Below, one piece after another: positions 48,668 to 58,813 of a stretch of 64,000 bases of DNA. The DNA lies in contig NZ_BBIU01000003.1 of the NCBI RefSeq assembly GCF_000730645.1, positions 49,915 through 113,914 of the forward strand, in the 5' to 3' direction. Under the pieces are notes generated by a model. That model saw nothing but the letters and a program-made list of their open reading frames with translations, had not been told where the DNA came from and made no database searches. The stretch comes from Pseudomonas parafulva NBRC 16636 = DSM 17004 (GTDB lineage Bacteria > Pseudomonadota > Gammaproteobacteria > Pseudomonadales > Pseudomonadaceae). Position numbers and translations under genes: made by a program. Numbering within the stretch: the first letter of the stretch is position 1; the number at the start of each line of letters is the position of its first letter.

Positions 48668-50718
48668 GTGCTCAAGATTTCCTGGTAGAACTGGGCACCG
48701 AAGAGCTGCCACCCAAGGCCCTCGCCAGCCTGGGCGAGGCGTTTCTGGCAGGCATCGAAAAGGGCCTGCAGGCCGCCGGCCTGAACTACACCGGCAAGTC
48801 CATGTATGCAGCGCCGCGCCGCCTGGCCGTGCTGATTCGCCAGCTGGACGTGCAGCAGCCCGACCGCAGCATCAACATCGACGGCCCGCCCCTGCAGGCA
48901 GCCTTCAATGCCGAAGGCGAACCAACCCAGGCCGCCCTGGGCTTTGCCAAGAAGTGCGGCGTGGAGCTGGCCGATATCGACCAGAGCGGCCCGAAGCTGC
49001 GCTTCTCCCAGCACATCCCGGGCAAGGCGACCGCAGGCCTGCTGCCGACCATCGTCGAAGATTCGCTCAACGACCTGCCCATTCCCAAGCGCATGCGCTG
49101 GGCGGCAAGCCGTGAAGAGTTCGTGCGCCCAACCCAGTGGCTGGTGATGCTGCTGGGCGATCAGGTGGTCGACTGCACCATCCTGTCGCAAAAAGCTGGC
49201 CGTGATTCCCGTGGCCACCGCTTCCATCACCCGGAAAACGTCGCCATCACTGCCCCGGCCAACTACGTCGAAGACCTGCGCAAGGCCCATGTGCTGGCAG
49301 ACTTCGCCGAGCGTCGCGACCTGATCGCCAAGCGCACCGCCGAATTGGCCATGCAGCAGGAAGGCACTGCCATCGTGCCGCCGGCGCTGCTGGACGAAGT
49401 GACCGCGCTGGTCGAGTGGCCAGTGCCACTGGTGTGCTCGTTCGAGGAACGCTTCCTCGAAGTGCCACAGGAAGCACTGATTACCACCATGCAGGACAAC
49501 CAGAAGTATTTCTGCCTGCTGGACAGCGAAGGCAAGCTGCTGCCGCGCTTCATCACCGTGGCCAACGTCGAGAGCCGTGACCCCAAGCAGATCGTGCAGG
49601 GTAACGAGAAGGTGGTCCGCCCACGCCTGACCGACGCTGAGTTCTTCTTCAAGCAGGACAAGAAGCAGCCGCTGGAAACCTTCAACGAACGCCTCAAGAA
49701 CGTGGTATTCCAGGCCCAACTGGGTACGGTCTACGACAAGGCCGAGCGCGTTTCCAAACTGGCAGCCTTCATTGCCCCGCTGATCGGTGGCGATGCCCAG
49801 CGCGCTGGCCGTGCCGGGCTGCTGTCCAAGTGCGACCTGGCCACCGAAATGGTCGGCGAGTTCCCCGAGATGCAGGGCGTTGCCGGCTACTACTACGCAC
49901 TCAACGACGGTGAGCCACAAGACGTCGCTTTGGCACTGAACGAGCAGTACATGCCCCGCGGCGCGGGTGCCGACCTGCCGCAGACCCTCACCGGTGCTGC
50001 CGTGGCCATCGCCGACAAGCTCGACACGCTGGTGGGTATCTTCGGTATCGGCATGCTGCCCACCGGCAGCAAAGACCCGTACGCCCTGCGCCGTGCAGCG
50101 CTGGGTGTGCTGCGTATTCTGATCGAGAAACAGCTGGACCTGGACCTGACCGGTGCAGTGCAGTTCGCGGTCAAGCATTACGGCGCCAAGGTCAAAACTG
50201 CCGGCCTGGCCGAACAGGTACTGGAATTCATCTTCGACCGCCTGCGTGCGCGCTACGAAGATGAAGGCATCGATGTTGCCACTTACCTCTCGGTACGCGC
50301 CCTGCAGCCAGGTTCGGCCTTGGACTTCGACCAGCGCGTCCAAGCCGTGCAGGCGTTCCGCAAGTTGCCCGAAGCCGAAGCGCTGGCTGCCGTCAACAAG
50401 CGTGTGTCGAACCTGCTGAGCAAGGCCGAAGGCGCCATTGCCGAACAGGTCGAGCCCAAGTACTTCGACAACGCCAACGAGTTCTCCCTGTACTCGGCCA
50501 TCCAGCAGGCCGACCAGGCCGTGCAACCGATGGCTGCAGCGCGCCAGTACAGCGAGTCGCTGGCCCGCCTGGCGGCCCTGCGTGATCCGGTCGACGCCTT
50601 CTTCGAGGCGGTCATGGTGAATGCCGAGGATGCCAAGGTGCGTGCGAACCGATATGCCCTGCTCAGCCGCCTGCGCGGTCTGTTCCTGGGCGTGGCTGAT
50701 ATTTCGCTGCTGGGGTAA
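48664..50718 (+). CDS. glyS: Glycyl-tRNA synthetase beta subunit
   Basis: 684-aa partner of GlyQ in the alpha2beta2 enzyme, contributing tRNA recognition. N-terminus [20 protein letters not shown] is the family signature, and the C-terminal DALR anticodon-binding region is present. Translationally coupled to glyQ, and 3 bp before gmhB. Confidence 0.96.
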   Translation: MSAQDFLVELGTEELPPKALASLGEAFLAGIEKGLQAAGLNYTGKSMYAAPRRLAVLIRQLDVQQPDRSINIDGPPLQAAFNAEGEPTQAALGFAKKCGVELADIDQSGPKLRFSQHIPGKATAGLLPTIVEDSLNDLPIPKRMRWAASREEFVRPTQWLVMLLGDQVVDCTILSQKAGRDSRGHRFHHPENVAITAPANYVEDLRKAHVLADFAERRDLIAKRTAELAMQQEGTAIVPPALLDEVTALVEWPVPLVCSFEERFLEVPQEALITTMQDNQKYFCLLDSEGKLLPRFITVANVESRDPKQIVQGNEKVVRPRLTDAEFFFKQDKKQPLETFNERLKNVVFQAQLGTVYDKAERVSKLAAFIAPLIGGDAQRAGRAGLLSKCDLATEMVGEFPEMQGVAGYYYALNDGEPQDVALALNEQYMPRGAGADLPQTLTGAAVAIADKLDTLVGIFGIGMLPTGSKDPYALRRAALGVLRILIEKQLDLDLTGAVQFAVKHYGAKVKTAGLAEQVLEFIFDRLRARYEDEGIDVATYLSVRALQPGSALDFDQRVQAVQAFRKLPEAEALAAVNKRVSNLLSKAEGAIAEQVEPKYFDNANEFSLYSAIQQADQAVQPMAAARQYSESLARLAALRDPVDAFFEAVMVNAEDAKVRANRYALLSRLRGLFLGVADISLLG

Positions 50719-50721
50719 GCC

Positions 50722-51249
50722 GTGAAGCTGCTGATACTCGATCGTGACGGGGTGATCAACCATGACTCCGACGCCTACATCAAGACGCTGGACGAGTGGG
50801 TACCCATCCCAGGTTCGATCGAGGCGATCGCGCAGCTGAGCAAGGCGGGCTGGACGGTGGCCGTGGCCACCAACCAGTCCGGTATCGCCCGTGGCTATTA
50901 CACCGTCGCCACCCTTGAGGCCATGCACGCGCGCCTGCGCGCGCTGGTGGCCGAGCAGGGTGGCGGGGTGGGCCACATTGTTTATTGCCCGCACGGGCCC
51001 GACGAGGGTTGCGACTGCCGCAAACCCAGGCCGGGCATGCTGCGGGCCATCGCCAGCCACTACAAGGCCGACCTTCAGGGCGTGTGGTTCGTTGGCGACA
51101 GCACCGGTGACCTTCAGGCCGCGCTGGCCGTGGGTGCCCAACCTGTGCTGGTGAAAACCGGCAAAGGTGAACGAACCCTGGCGAAGGGCGTTCCAGAATC
51201 CACCTTGATTTTCGACGACCTGGCGGCTATCGCCAGAGAACTAATCTAA
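50722..51249 (+). CDS. gmhB: D-glycero-beta-D-manno-heptose-1,7-bisphosphate 7-phosphatase
   Basis: 175-aa HAD phosphatase in LPS inner-core heptose synthesis. Catalytic motif I LDRDGVINHD, zinc-binding Cys cluster (CPHGPDEGCDCRKP), and motif IV VGDSTGDLQAA. Starts at GTG 50722 right after glyS. Confidence 0.93.
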   Translation: MKLLILDRDGVINHDSDAYIKTLDEWVPIPGSIEAIAQLSKAGWTVAVATNQSGIARGYYTVATLEAMHARLRALVAEQGGGVGHIVYCPHGPDEGCDCRKPRPGMLRAIASHYKADLQGVWFVGDSTGDLQAALAVGAQPVLVKTGKGERTLAKGVPESTLIFDDLAAIARELI

Positions 51250-51310
51250 ACAGTGCGCCGCCAGGCGCATTTTCATGCAGCGGGCAGGCCCCGCAATGGT
51301 ACAAACCACT

Positions 51311-52084
51311 ATGTCGATCCTGCAGGCGATCAGAGTCTTTCTTTTTTACCTGCTGCTGGGCACCAGTTCGTTGCTGTGGTGCTCGCTGAGCTTCTTCATC
51401 GCGCCGTTTCTGTCGTTCCCCAAGCGCTACCGGTTCATCAACGTGTATTGGTGCCGCTGCGCGGTGTTCCTCGCCCGCGTGATGGTTGGCATCGATTACA
51501 AGATCACAGGCGCCGAGAACGTGCCGGCTGTGCCCTGCGTGATCCTGTCGAACCACCAGAGCACCTGGGAGACGTTTTTCCTGTCCCAGTATTTTTCGCC
51601 CCTGAGCCAGGTGCTCAAGCGCGAGCTGTTGTACGTGCCGTTCTTTGGCTGGGCCATGGCCATGCTGAGGCCCATCGCAATCAACCGTGACAACCCCAAG
51701 GAAGCGCTGCGGCAGGTCGCCAGCAAAGGCGATGAATTGCTCAAGCAGAAAACCTGGGTGCTGATTTTCCCGGAGGGTACACGTGTGCCGTTTGGCACCG
51801 TCGGCAAATTCTCCCGGGGAGGTACGGCCTTGGCGGTCAATGCTGGGTTGCCGGTGCTGCCTATTGCCCACAACGCAGGTAAATACTGGCCCAAGACAGG
51901 CTGGGGCAAACGTGCTGGCACCATCGAGGTGGTGATTGGCGAGCCCATGTATGCCAACGGCACGGGCCCGCGAGCCATTGCGGAGCTGAACGACCGCGCC
52001 GCTGCCTGGAACGAAGCGACGCAACGTGCGCTGGGATCGCTGCCGCCTGTTGAGGAAAACGCTCAGGTAAACGGTGCCTCCTGA
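51311..52084 (+). CDS. PlsC-type 1-acylglycerol-3-phosphate acyltransferase
   Basis: 257-aa membrane acyltransferase of the PlsC family in phospholipid synthesis. Motif I is NHQSTWE, with Glu in place of the usual Asp, and motif III is FPEGTR. The N-terminal helix (RVFLFYLLLGTSSLLW) anchors it. I chose the ATG at 51311; a longer in-frame start exists at 51275. Last gene of the glyQ-glyS-gmhB run. Confidence 0.88.
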   Translation: MSILQAIRVFLFYLLLGTSSLLWCSLSFFIAPFLSFPKRYRFINVYWCRCAVFLARVMVGIDYKITGAENVPAVPCVILSNHQSTWETFFLSQYFSPLSQVLKRELLYVPFFGWAMAMLRPIAINRDNPKEALRQVASKGDELLKQKTWVLIFPEGTRVPFGTVGKFSRGGTALAVNAGLPVLPIAHNAGKYWPKTGWGKRAGTIEVVIGEPMYANGTGPRAIAELNDRAAAWNEATQRALGSLPPVEENAQVNGAS

Positions 52085-52288
52085 TCTGTGGATAACGTGT
52101 GTGCAATTTATGGATCAATTGCAGGAAATCAAACCTAACTAACTGAATTAATTACATATTTCCTTGTATGGTTTTTTCGGGAAAATCGTGCATAAGTTTT
52201 TTAGGGCATAAAAAAACTGGCCGTTAGGTCCTGGGCCAGTTTGAGGTGACAGGGGCTGCGCTGCAGCCCCCACTTAGTGTGGTCGGCT
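52085..52288. other. AT-rich intergenic segment
   Basis: 204 bp with no gene. 52100-52210 is strikingly AT-rich for this genome, with several T-runs. It begins with a DnaA-box 9-mer (52087-52095) and ends with the MFS gene terminator. Confidence 0.7.
52208..52241 (-). terminator. Rho-independent terminator of the MFS gene
   Basis: On the minus strand AACTGGCC / GGCCAGTT (52241-52215) with an 11-nt loop, followed by a run of T. About 50 bp beyond the MFS stop codon. Confidence 0.85.
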
Positions 52289-53908
52289 TCACACCTTGTC
52301 GATATCTACATCCTTGGTCTCTTTCAGGCAGAAGATCCCCACCACCAGGCTGATGCCAGTAATCAGCACCGGGTACCACAGCCCGTAGAAGATATCGCCG
52401 GTATACACCACCAACGCAAACGAAACCGTCGGCAGAAACCCGCCGAACCAGCCGTTGCCAATGTGGTAGGGCAGCGACATCGAGGTGTAGCGGATGCGGG
52501 TAGGGAACAGTTCCACCATCACGGCGGCCAGCGGACCATAGGTCATGGTAGCGATCAGGATCATGGCTACGATCAACACCACCACCATCACCTGGTTCAC
52601 CTGAGCAGGATCAGCCTTGGCAGGGTAACCCGCTTGTTCAACGGCGGCGCGCATGGCCGTTTCATCATAGCCATTGATGGTCTTGTCACCGATGTTCACC
52701 ACCACGTCGCTACCGGCCACTGCCACAGAGCTATAGGGCAGGCCCTGTTTCACCAGGAATGTCTTGACCTTGTCGCAGGGGCTGTCGAAGCGTGCCTTGC
52801 CCACAGGGTCGAACTGGAAGGTACAGCCTTTAGGGTCTGCGGTCACAACGATGGGCGCCTGTCGGCTGGCGTTGTCGATCTGAGGGTTGGCGTAAAAACT
52901 CAAGGCTTTGAACAGCGGGAAGTACAGCACCGTGGCCAGCAGCAACCCGAGCATCAGGATGGGTTTACGGCCGATTCTGTCCGACAGCCAGCCGAAGAAC
53001 ACGAAGAAGGGCGCGCCAATCACCACGCTGATGATCAACAGGGTATTGGCCTGGGCCGCATCCATTTTCAGCATCTGGGTCATGAAGAACAGCACGTAGA
53101 ACTGCGCTGTATAGAACGTGACCGCCTGCCCGGCGTTGATGCTGAACAGCGCCGTGAGTACCACTTTAAGGTTGGGCCAGGACGTGAACGATTCACGAAT
53201 AGGCGACTTGCTGACCTTGCCTTGGGCCTTCATTTTCACGAACGCAGGCGATTCGTGCATGCTCATGCGGATCCAGGTCGAAATACCCAGCAGCACGATC
53301 GACAGCAGGAACGGCAAGCGCCAGCCCCAAGTTTCGAACTGGTCGCCACTGATGTACCGGCTACCCAGCACCACCAGCAATGACAGCAACAGGCCGAGGG
53401 TGGCCGTGGACTGAATGAACCCGGTATGGAAGCCGCGCTTGCCGGGCGGCGCATGCTCGGCTACATAAGTGGCCGCGCCCCCGTACTCACCACCCAAGGC
53501 CAGCCCCTGCAGCATGCGCAACACCACCAAAATGATGGGCGCGGCGATACCGATACTGGCGTAGGTGGGCAACAGCCCCACGGCGAAGGTGGACAGCCCC
53601 ATCAGCACGATGGTGATCAGGAAGGTGTACTTGCGGCCGATCATGTCACCTAGCCGGCCAAACACCAGTGCCCCGAAGGGCCGCACAAGGAAGCCTGCAG
53701 CAAATGCCATGAGGGCAAAGATGAAGGCGGTGGTGTCGTTGACGCCGGCGAAAAACTGCTTGCTGATAACGGCTGCCAGCGCGCCATAGAGAAAAAAGTC
53801 ATACCACTCGAAAACCGTCCCGAGGGATGACGCGAAAATGATCTTGCGTTCTTCACGACGGCTGGGGCTGCTGGCCGGCGCGTCCTGCTCTTGAATGTAG
53901 TCCGACAT
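52289..53908 (-). CDS. MFS transporter, MHS (metabolite:proton symporter) family
   Basis: 539-aa twelve-helix transporter resembling ProP/ShiA: FEWYDFFLYGALAAV in helix 1 and GRLGDMIGRKYTFL in the 2-3 loop. A soluble insert of about 80 residues (around 350-430) sits between two late helices, typical for one MHS subgroup. Substrate is probably an organic acid or zwitterion but cannot be inferred. Confidence 0.9.
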   Translation of the reverse strand: MSDYIQEQDAPASSPSRREERKIIFASSLGTVFEWYDFFLYGALAAVISKQFFAGVNDTTAFIFALMAFAAGFLVRPFGALVFGRLGDMIGRKYTFLITIVLMGLSTFAVGLLPTYASIGIAAPIILVVLRMLQGLALGGEYGGAATYVAEHAPPGKRGFHTGFIQSTATLGLLLSLLVVLGSRYISGDQFETWGWRLPFLLSIVLLGISTWIRMSMHESPAFVKMKAQGKVSKSPIRESFTSWPNLKVVLTALFSINAGQAVTFYTAQFYVLFFMTQMLKMDAAQANTLLIISVVIGAPFFVFFGWLSDRIGRKPILMLGLLLATVLYFPLFKALSFYANPQIDNASRQAPIVVTADPKGCTFQFDPVGKARFDSPCDKVKTFLVKQGLPYSSVAVAGSDVVVNIGDKTINGYDETAMRAAVEQAGYPAKADPAQVNQVMVVVLIVAMILIATMTYGPLAAVMVELFPTRIRYTSMSLPYHIGNGWFGGFLPTVSFALVVYTGDIFYGLWYPVLITGISLVVGIFCLKETKDVDIDKV

Positions 53909-54006
53909 CGTTGCTGTCCTCGGCCCGCAGGGCCACAGTGATTATTCTTGTTGTTCCACTGTCGGCAGCTTTCGACCGCAAGCTACCGGTGTTGCACGCA
54001 CCCTGG

Positions 54007-55653
54007 TCAGGGCGTCGGTAGTGCGTTTTCGCTCACGTAGGTTGGGGTATTGGCTCCTTTGAGAATCATCTGCGCCGCTTTCTCGGCGATCATCAAGGTG
54101 GGTGAGCAGGTATTGCCGGAGGTGATCTGCGGCATGATCGAGGCATCCGCCACACGCAGCCCGGGGATGCCATGCACACGCAGCTGGTTATCCACAACGT
54201 CCAGCGTGCCACTGCCCATGCGGCAGGTGCCGCTGGGGTGGAAGATGGTGGTGCCGATCTTGCCAGCCGCCTCGATCAAGTCTGCCTCGCTGTGCAGGGC
54301 CGCACCTGGCAGGTATTCCTTCGGCGCGAAGGCGGCGAGGGCAGGGGCCTGGACGATACGGCGGGTAAGGCGAATGGCTTCGGCAGCCACGCGCAGGTCC
54401 TGCGGGTCGCTGAGGTAATTGGGGTCGATCAGCGGTGCACTGTTCATGTCCGTGTCACGGATATCGATACGCCCGCGGCTGGCCGGGCGCAGGTTGCACA
54501 CCGAAGCGGTAAAGGCGGGGAACGTGTGCAGAGGCTCGCCGAAGCGTTCCAGCGATAAAGGCTGTACATGGTATTGCAGGTTGGCACTGGCCTGCTGCGC
54601 GTTCGACCTCACGAACGCCCCCAACTGGCTGGGGGCCATGGCCAGCGGGCCGCTGCGATCGTAAAGGTAACGCAGGCCCATGCCCATCTTGCCCCACAGG
54701 CTGTTGGCCATCTGGTTGAGGGTACGGGTGTTGCCGATCTGATAGATCAGGCGCAGTTGCAGGTGGTCCTGAAGATTGCCGCCAACGCCAGGCATGGCAT
54801 GGCGCACACCGATGCCCAGGCGGGTCAGCAACTGGCTTGGGCCCACCCCGGAGCGCTGCAGGATACCGGGTGAACCCACCGCTCCCGCACACAGAATGAT
54901 TTCACGGCGCGCCGCAAACTCGTGCCAGCCACCTTGCCAGAACGCCTTCACCGCCCGCGCGCGGGTATTGTTCAGCAGCACCTGGTCCACCTGCACACCG
55001 GTCAGCACCGTCAAGTTGGGCCGGTGCCGGATCGGGCGCAAGAATGCCTTGGCAGCATTCCAGCGCACACCACTGCGCTGGTTCACCTGAAAATATCCAC
55101 AGCCTTCGTTGTCGCCTGTGTTGAAGTCATCCACCTTGCCGATGCCAACCTGCTCAGCGGCATCGCGGAAGGCGTCGAGGATCGGCCAGCTGTAGCGCTG
55201 GCGCTCCACCCGCCACTCGCCGCTGGCGCCGTGGAACTCACTGGCGCCAGCGAAGTGGCTTTCACTGGCCTTGAACAGCGGCAGTACATCTTTCCAGGCC
55301 CAGCCTGCATTGCCTTGCTCGGCCCAACCGTCATAGTCGGCGGCCTGGCCGCGCATGTAGATCATGCCATTGATGGAGGAACAGCCACCCAGCACTTTGC
55401 CCCGAGGGTAACCCAGTGCTCGGCCAGCCAGCCCTGGCTGGGCTTCGGTCTTGAAGCACCAGTCGGTGCGCGGGTTGCCGATGCAGTAAAGGTAGCCGAC
55501 GGGAATATGAATCCAGGGATAGTTGTCACGGCCCCCGGCCTCCAGCAGCAGAACACGGCTGGAAGGGTCGGCAGACAGCCGGTTGGCAAGCAGGCAACCC
55601 GCAGGGCCAGCGCCCACGACCACGTAGTCAAAGGCAGAATCGGTTGATGGCAT
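54007..55653 (-). CDS. GMC-family FAD oxidoreductase (choline-dehydrogenase-like)
   Basis: 548-aa glucose-methanol-choline oxidoreductase. FAD-binding VVVGAGPAGCLLANRLS at the N-terminus; GMC signature 1 PRGKVLGGCSSINGMIYMRG; C-terminal His/Asn active site in FHPSGTCRMG and the following region. I chose the ATG at 55653 (AGAGG upstream). The substrate is an alcohol of unknown type; choline is one option. Divergent from the LysR gene. Confidence 0.92.
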   Translation of the reverse strand: MPSTDSAFDYVVVGAGPAGCLLANRLSADPSSRVLLLEAGGRDNYPWIHIPVGYLYCIGNPRTDWCFKTEAQPGLAGRALGYPRGKVLGGCSSINGMIYMRGQAADYDGWAEQGNAGWAWKDVLPLFKASESHFAGASEFHGASGEWRVERQRYSWPILDAFRDAAEQVGIGKVDDFNTGDNEGCGYFQVNQRSGVRWNAAKAFLRPIRHRPNLTVLTGVQVDQVLLNNTRARAVKAFWQGGWHEFAARREIILCAGAVGSPGILQRSGVGPSQLLTRLGIGVRHAMPGVGGNLQDHLQLRLIYQIGNTRTLNQMANSLWGKMGMGLRYLYDRSGPLAMAPSQLGAFVRSNAQQASANLQYHVQPLSLERFGEPLHTFPAFTASVCNLRPASRGRIDIRDTDMNSAPLIDPNYLSDPQDLRVAAEAIRLTRRIVQAPALAAFAPKEYLPGAALHSEADLIEAAGKIGTTIFHPSGTCRMGSGTLDVVDNQLRVHGIPGLRVADASIMPQITSGNTCSPTLMIAEKAAQMILKGANTPTYVSENALPTP

Positions 55654-55812
55654 TGGCGACCTCTGAACCGTTTTTATTCTTGTCCTGATCCAGCTTAGTG
55701 AGTAATTTCGTGGAATAAAGACGAGATTTCGCGCAGCCGCTGTGCGTTTTAGCACAACGGTAACCATGGCAACGCCCAGGCTGAGTGGGCGTTCGAACGT
55801 ACAGGGATCGGC

Positions 55813-56700
55813 ATGTTCGACTGGAACGATTTGCGGTTTTTCCTGGAGTTGCAGCGCAGCGGCCGCCTGCTGACAGCAGCCAAGCGGCTTAACACCACCC
55901 ACAGCACCGTCGCCAGGCACATCGAGAATATCGAGCAGAGCCTGGGCACCGCGCTGTTTGTCCAGCATGCCCAAGGCTATGAACTGACCCCGTCGGGGCA
56001 TGCGCTGCTCAAGCATGCCGAGGCCATGGAAAACGTCGCACTGCTGGCGCAGGAAGAAATCACCCAGGCCATTGCCCCCCTTGGCAAGATTCGTCTGGGG
56101 GTAACCGAGGGCATCGGCATCATGTTCTTCACGCCACGCATGAACGCCCTGTTCGAACGCTACCCCGGCCTTGAGGTTGAACTGGTTGCGGTACCGCGCT
56201 TTGTGAGCATCTTGAACCGCGAGGCCGAAATCAGTATTCACCTGGAGCGGCCCAGCGCCGATCTGCTGATTACCCGCAAACTCACCGACTACCGCCTGGC
56301 ACTGTACGCAAGCCAGGCCTACCTGGACCGCTCGGCGCCGTTGGGCACCCGCGAAGACCTGGCCCGGCATAGCTGGATCGGGTATGTGGACGATCTGTTG
56401 TTCAGCCAGGAACTGCTGTTTCTCAACAGCTTTTGCCGTTCACCCAACGTGGTGTTTCGCAGCACCAGCGTGATCGCCCAGCAGGTGGCGGCGCGGGCCG
56501 GGCTGGGCATCGCCGTACTGCCCAACTACATGGCCCGCCATGATCCAACCCTGGTGCGCGTACTGCCGGGCGAAACCATCCAGCGCAGCTACTGGATTTG
56601 TACACGCCGCGAACTGCACAAGTCGGTGCGCCTGCGGGTGGTCTGGGACTACCTGCTGGCATTGTGCGCTGCAGAGCAGGACGAACTGCTAGCCCAGTAA
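55813..56700 (+). CDS. LysR-type transcriptional regulator
   Basis: 295-aa LysR regulator. The helix-turn-helix is near residues 18-37 (LLTAAKRLNTTHSTVARHIE), and the effector domain follows. Divergent from the GMC oxidoreductase, with 159 bp between; it probably controls that gene. Convergent with the TauE/SafE gene, overlapping it by 12 bp. Confidence 0.9.
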   Translation: MFDWNDLRFFLELQRSGRLLTAAKRLNTTHSTVARHIENIEQSLGTALFVQHAQGYELTPSGHALLKHAEAMENVALLAQEEITQAIAPLGKIRLGVTEGIGIMFFTPRMNALFERYPGLEVELVAVPRFVSILNREAEISIHLERPSADLLITRKLTDYRLALYASQAYLDRSAPLGTREDLARHSWIGYVDDLLFSQELLFLNSFCRSPNVVFRSTSVIAQQVAARAGLGIAVLPNYMARHDPTLVRVLPGETIQRSYWICTRRELHKSVRLRVVWDYLLALCAAEQDELLAQ

Positions 56701-57507
56701 CGCCTTGCCCATCAGCATCAGAGCTGCGGCCCAACCGGCTAGCGCAAACAGTTGCTGCAAGCGTGGCCCCGCCAGCCTTGCTGCCAGGGGCCGCGCCATT
56801 AACAACCCGACCACTGCCCCCAGGGCAAAAGGCGCGCCCACCTGCCAGTGCATCACACCTGCCAGGGTGGCGCTGATAACGCTGCCAGCCGATACCAGCG
56901 CGATCACCGCCAGCGATGTTGAAACGATGCTGGCCATGCGCAGGTTGGTATAGCGGTTCAGGGCAGGGATGATGACAAAACCACCGCCCACACCCAGCAG
57001 CCCTGACAGCAGACCGGACAACGCCCCCGTGCCGGCGAGCGCCCTCGCGCAGGGCAGCGTCCAGCGCAGCCGGCCCTGCAGCGGGTTGAGCACACAGGGC
57101 TCGATCAGCCGGTGTGCACCCACGGTTTCACCCTTCAGCTCGCGGGCAGCCTTGCGCCAGATCCGCAGGCAGGCGTAGACCAGCACGCCGCCGAACAGCA
57201 ACTGCAGTGGGGTGTTGGGTAAGTGATGGGCCAGCATGAGCCCCAATGGTGCGAACAGCACGCCCACCGCTGCGATGAGCAATGCCGCACGGTAGCGCAC
57301 TACCCCTTGGCGCAAGCCAATAATGGCCCCCACAGCGGCTGCCAACCCAACCGCCAGCAGGCCGATGGGGGCAGCTTCAACCATCGTCAGCCCCAGGCCG
57401 AACACCAGCAGAGGCACAGCGAGAATGCCGCCCCCGGCACCGGTCAGTGCCAGCACCGCACCAATGATCGCGCCCAGGCCTGCGCCCAGCAGCTGATGTT
57501 CGATCAC
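56689..57507 (-). CDS. TauE/SafE-family sulfite or sulfur-compound permease
   Basis: 272-aa membrane protein with eight hydrophobic segments and two internal halves (GAVLALTGAGGGILAVPLLV and LLSGLLGVGGGFVIIPAL, the paired family motif). The GTG at 57507 overlaps the stop of the SQR gene (GTGA), so it is the third gene of persulfide dioxygenase, SQR and this permease. Export of sulfite formed by persulfide oxidation is a reasonable inference. Confidence 0.88.
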   Translation of the reverse strand: MIEHQLLGAGLGAIIGAVLALTGAGGGILAVPLLVFGLGLTMVEAAPIGLLAVGLAAAVGAIIGLRQGVVRYRAALLIAAVGVLFAPLGLMLAHHLPNTPLQLLFGGVLVYACLRIWRKAARELKGETVGAHRLIEPCVLNPLQGRLRWTLPCARALAGTGALSGLLSGLLGVGGGFVIIPALNRYTNLRMASIVSTSLAVIALVSAGSVISATLAGVMHWQVGAPFALGAVVGLLMARPLAARLAGPRLQQLFALAGWAAALMLMGKALLG

Positions 57508-58775
57508 TGCGCGCCCTCGGTGGCCAGCGGTGCCGGCCTGGCTAGCCATTCGCGCCCTTTAAGCATGCCTTGCCAATACAACGGTGGCAGTACACGGGCC
57601 TTGAGCAACCAGGCCAGGCGGGTCGGCTGCCGGCCGTCGAGTAGCCATGTGGGGAGGCTGGGCGCCAGCTTGCCGCCGTAGGTGAATTCAGCCAGCACAA
57701 TCTTCCCGCGCTCGACGGTGAGCGGGCATGAGCCATAACCGTCGTACCTGGCCAGGCCCGTGCGCCTGCCCAACGCTACCAGCACATTGTTGGCGACCAC
57801 CGGTGCCTGCTTGCGGGCGGCGGCAGCAGTCTTGGCATTGGTGGTGTTGGCGACGTCGCCCAAGGCATGCACATTGGCGTAAGTACGATGGCGCAGGCTA
57901 TGGGGGTCTACATCCACCCAGCCGTTGCTGTCAGCCAGGGGGCTGTTGCGAATGAAGTCCGGCGCCACTTGTGGCGGCACCACATGCAGCATGTCGAAAG
58001 GTTCGGTGTGGCGCTCGCTGCTGCCATCAGGCAGTGTTCGCACGAATGTGGCACGTTTGTTCGGGCCATCCACAGCTACCAGACGCTGGGAGAAATGCAG
58101 GTCGACGTCGTATTTCTCAATGTACTTCATGAGCGCAGGCACATAGTCAGGCACACCGAACAGTACGCCGCCGGCGTTGTAGAAACTCGCCTTGATCGCG
58201 CCCAATCGGCCGTGACGCAGCCAGTGGTCGCACGACAGGTACAACGCCTTTTGCGGCGCGCCGGCACACTTGATCGGCATGGGCGGTTGGCAGAACAGCG
58301 CGCGGCCCTGCTTGAGGTTTTGCACCAGCTCCCACGTGTAAGGTGCCAGGTCGTAGCGGTAGTTGGAGGTGACGCCATTGCGGCCAAGGGTGTCTTCAAG
58401 GCCATCGATGGCGGCCCAGTCCAGCTTGAGCCCGGGGCACACCACCAGTTGCTCGTAGCTGATGGTCCGCTCGCCCTCCAGCACCACGTGCCGGCTAACC
58501 GGGTCGAAGCCCGTGACCCGGGCTTGCAGCCAGCGCACGCCGCGAGGGATGGTGGACGCCATGGTGTGGGCAGTACTGGGTGCATCGAATACACCGGCAC
58601 CTACCATGGTCCAGCCTGGCTGGTAGTAATGCACCTCGGCAGGGTCGATCAACGCCACATCCAGCGACGGGTCGCGGCTGATAAGGCTCGAGGCAGTGGC
58701 GATGCCGGCGGCACCGGCGCCGACAATCAGCACCTGATGATGTGTGCAGGTGGCAGGGGACAACAAGGCAGGCAT
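57504..58775 (-). CDS. sqr: Sulfide:quinone oxidoreductase
   Basis: 423-aa FAD/NAD-type flavoprotein oxidising sulfide to sulfane sulfur with quinone as acceptor. FAD motif VLIVGAGAAGIATASSLISR at the start, and the catalytic Cys in CPGLKLDWAAI plus CAGAPQKALYLSC, consistent with type II SQR. Preceded by the persulfide-dioxygenase-like gene and followed by the permease gene. The ATG at 58775 fits best. Confidence 0.9.
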   Translation of the reverse strand: MPALLSPATCTHHQVLIVGAGAAGIATASSLISRDPSLDVALIDPAEVHYYQPGWTMVGAGVFDAPSTAHTMASTIPRGVRWLQARVTGFDPVSRHVVLEGERTISYEQLVVCPGLKLDWAAIDGLEDTLGRNGVTSNYRYDLAPYTWELVQNLKQGRALFCQPPMPIKCAGAPQKALYLSCDHWLRHGRLGAIKASFYNAGGVLFGVPDYVPALMKYIEKYDVDLHFSQRLVAVDGPNKRATFVRTLPDGSSERHTEPFDMLHVVPPQVAPDFIRNSPLADSNGWVDVDPHSLRHRTYANVHALGDVANTTNAKTAAAARKQAPVVANNVLVALGRRTGLARYDGYGSCPLTVERGKIVLAEFTYGGKLAPSLPTWLLDGRQPTRLAWLLKARVLPPLYWQGMLKGREWLARPAPLATEGAQ

Positions 58776-58813
58776 GGCAATGAATCCTGAGTTCTGGTTA
58801 TGGGGCAAAGCGG

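Noticed and set aside
48577..51141. 854-codon minus-strand frame opposite glyS and gmhB
   Set aside because: Shadow of two conserved genes; no ribosome site or domain.
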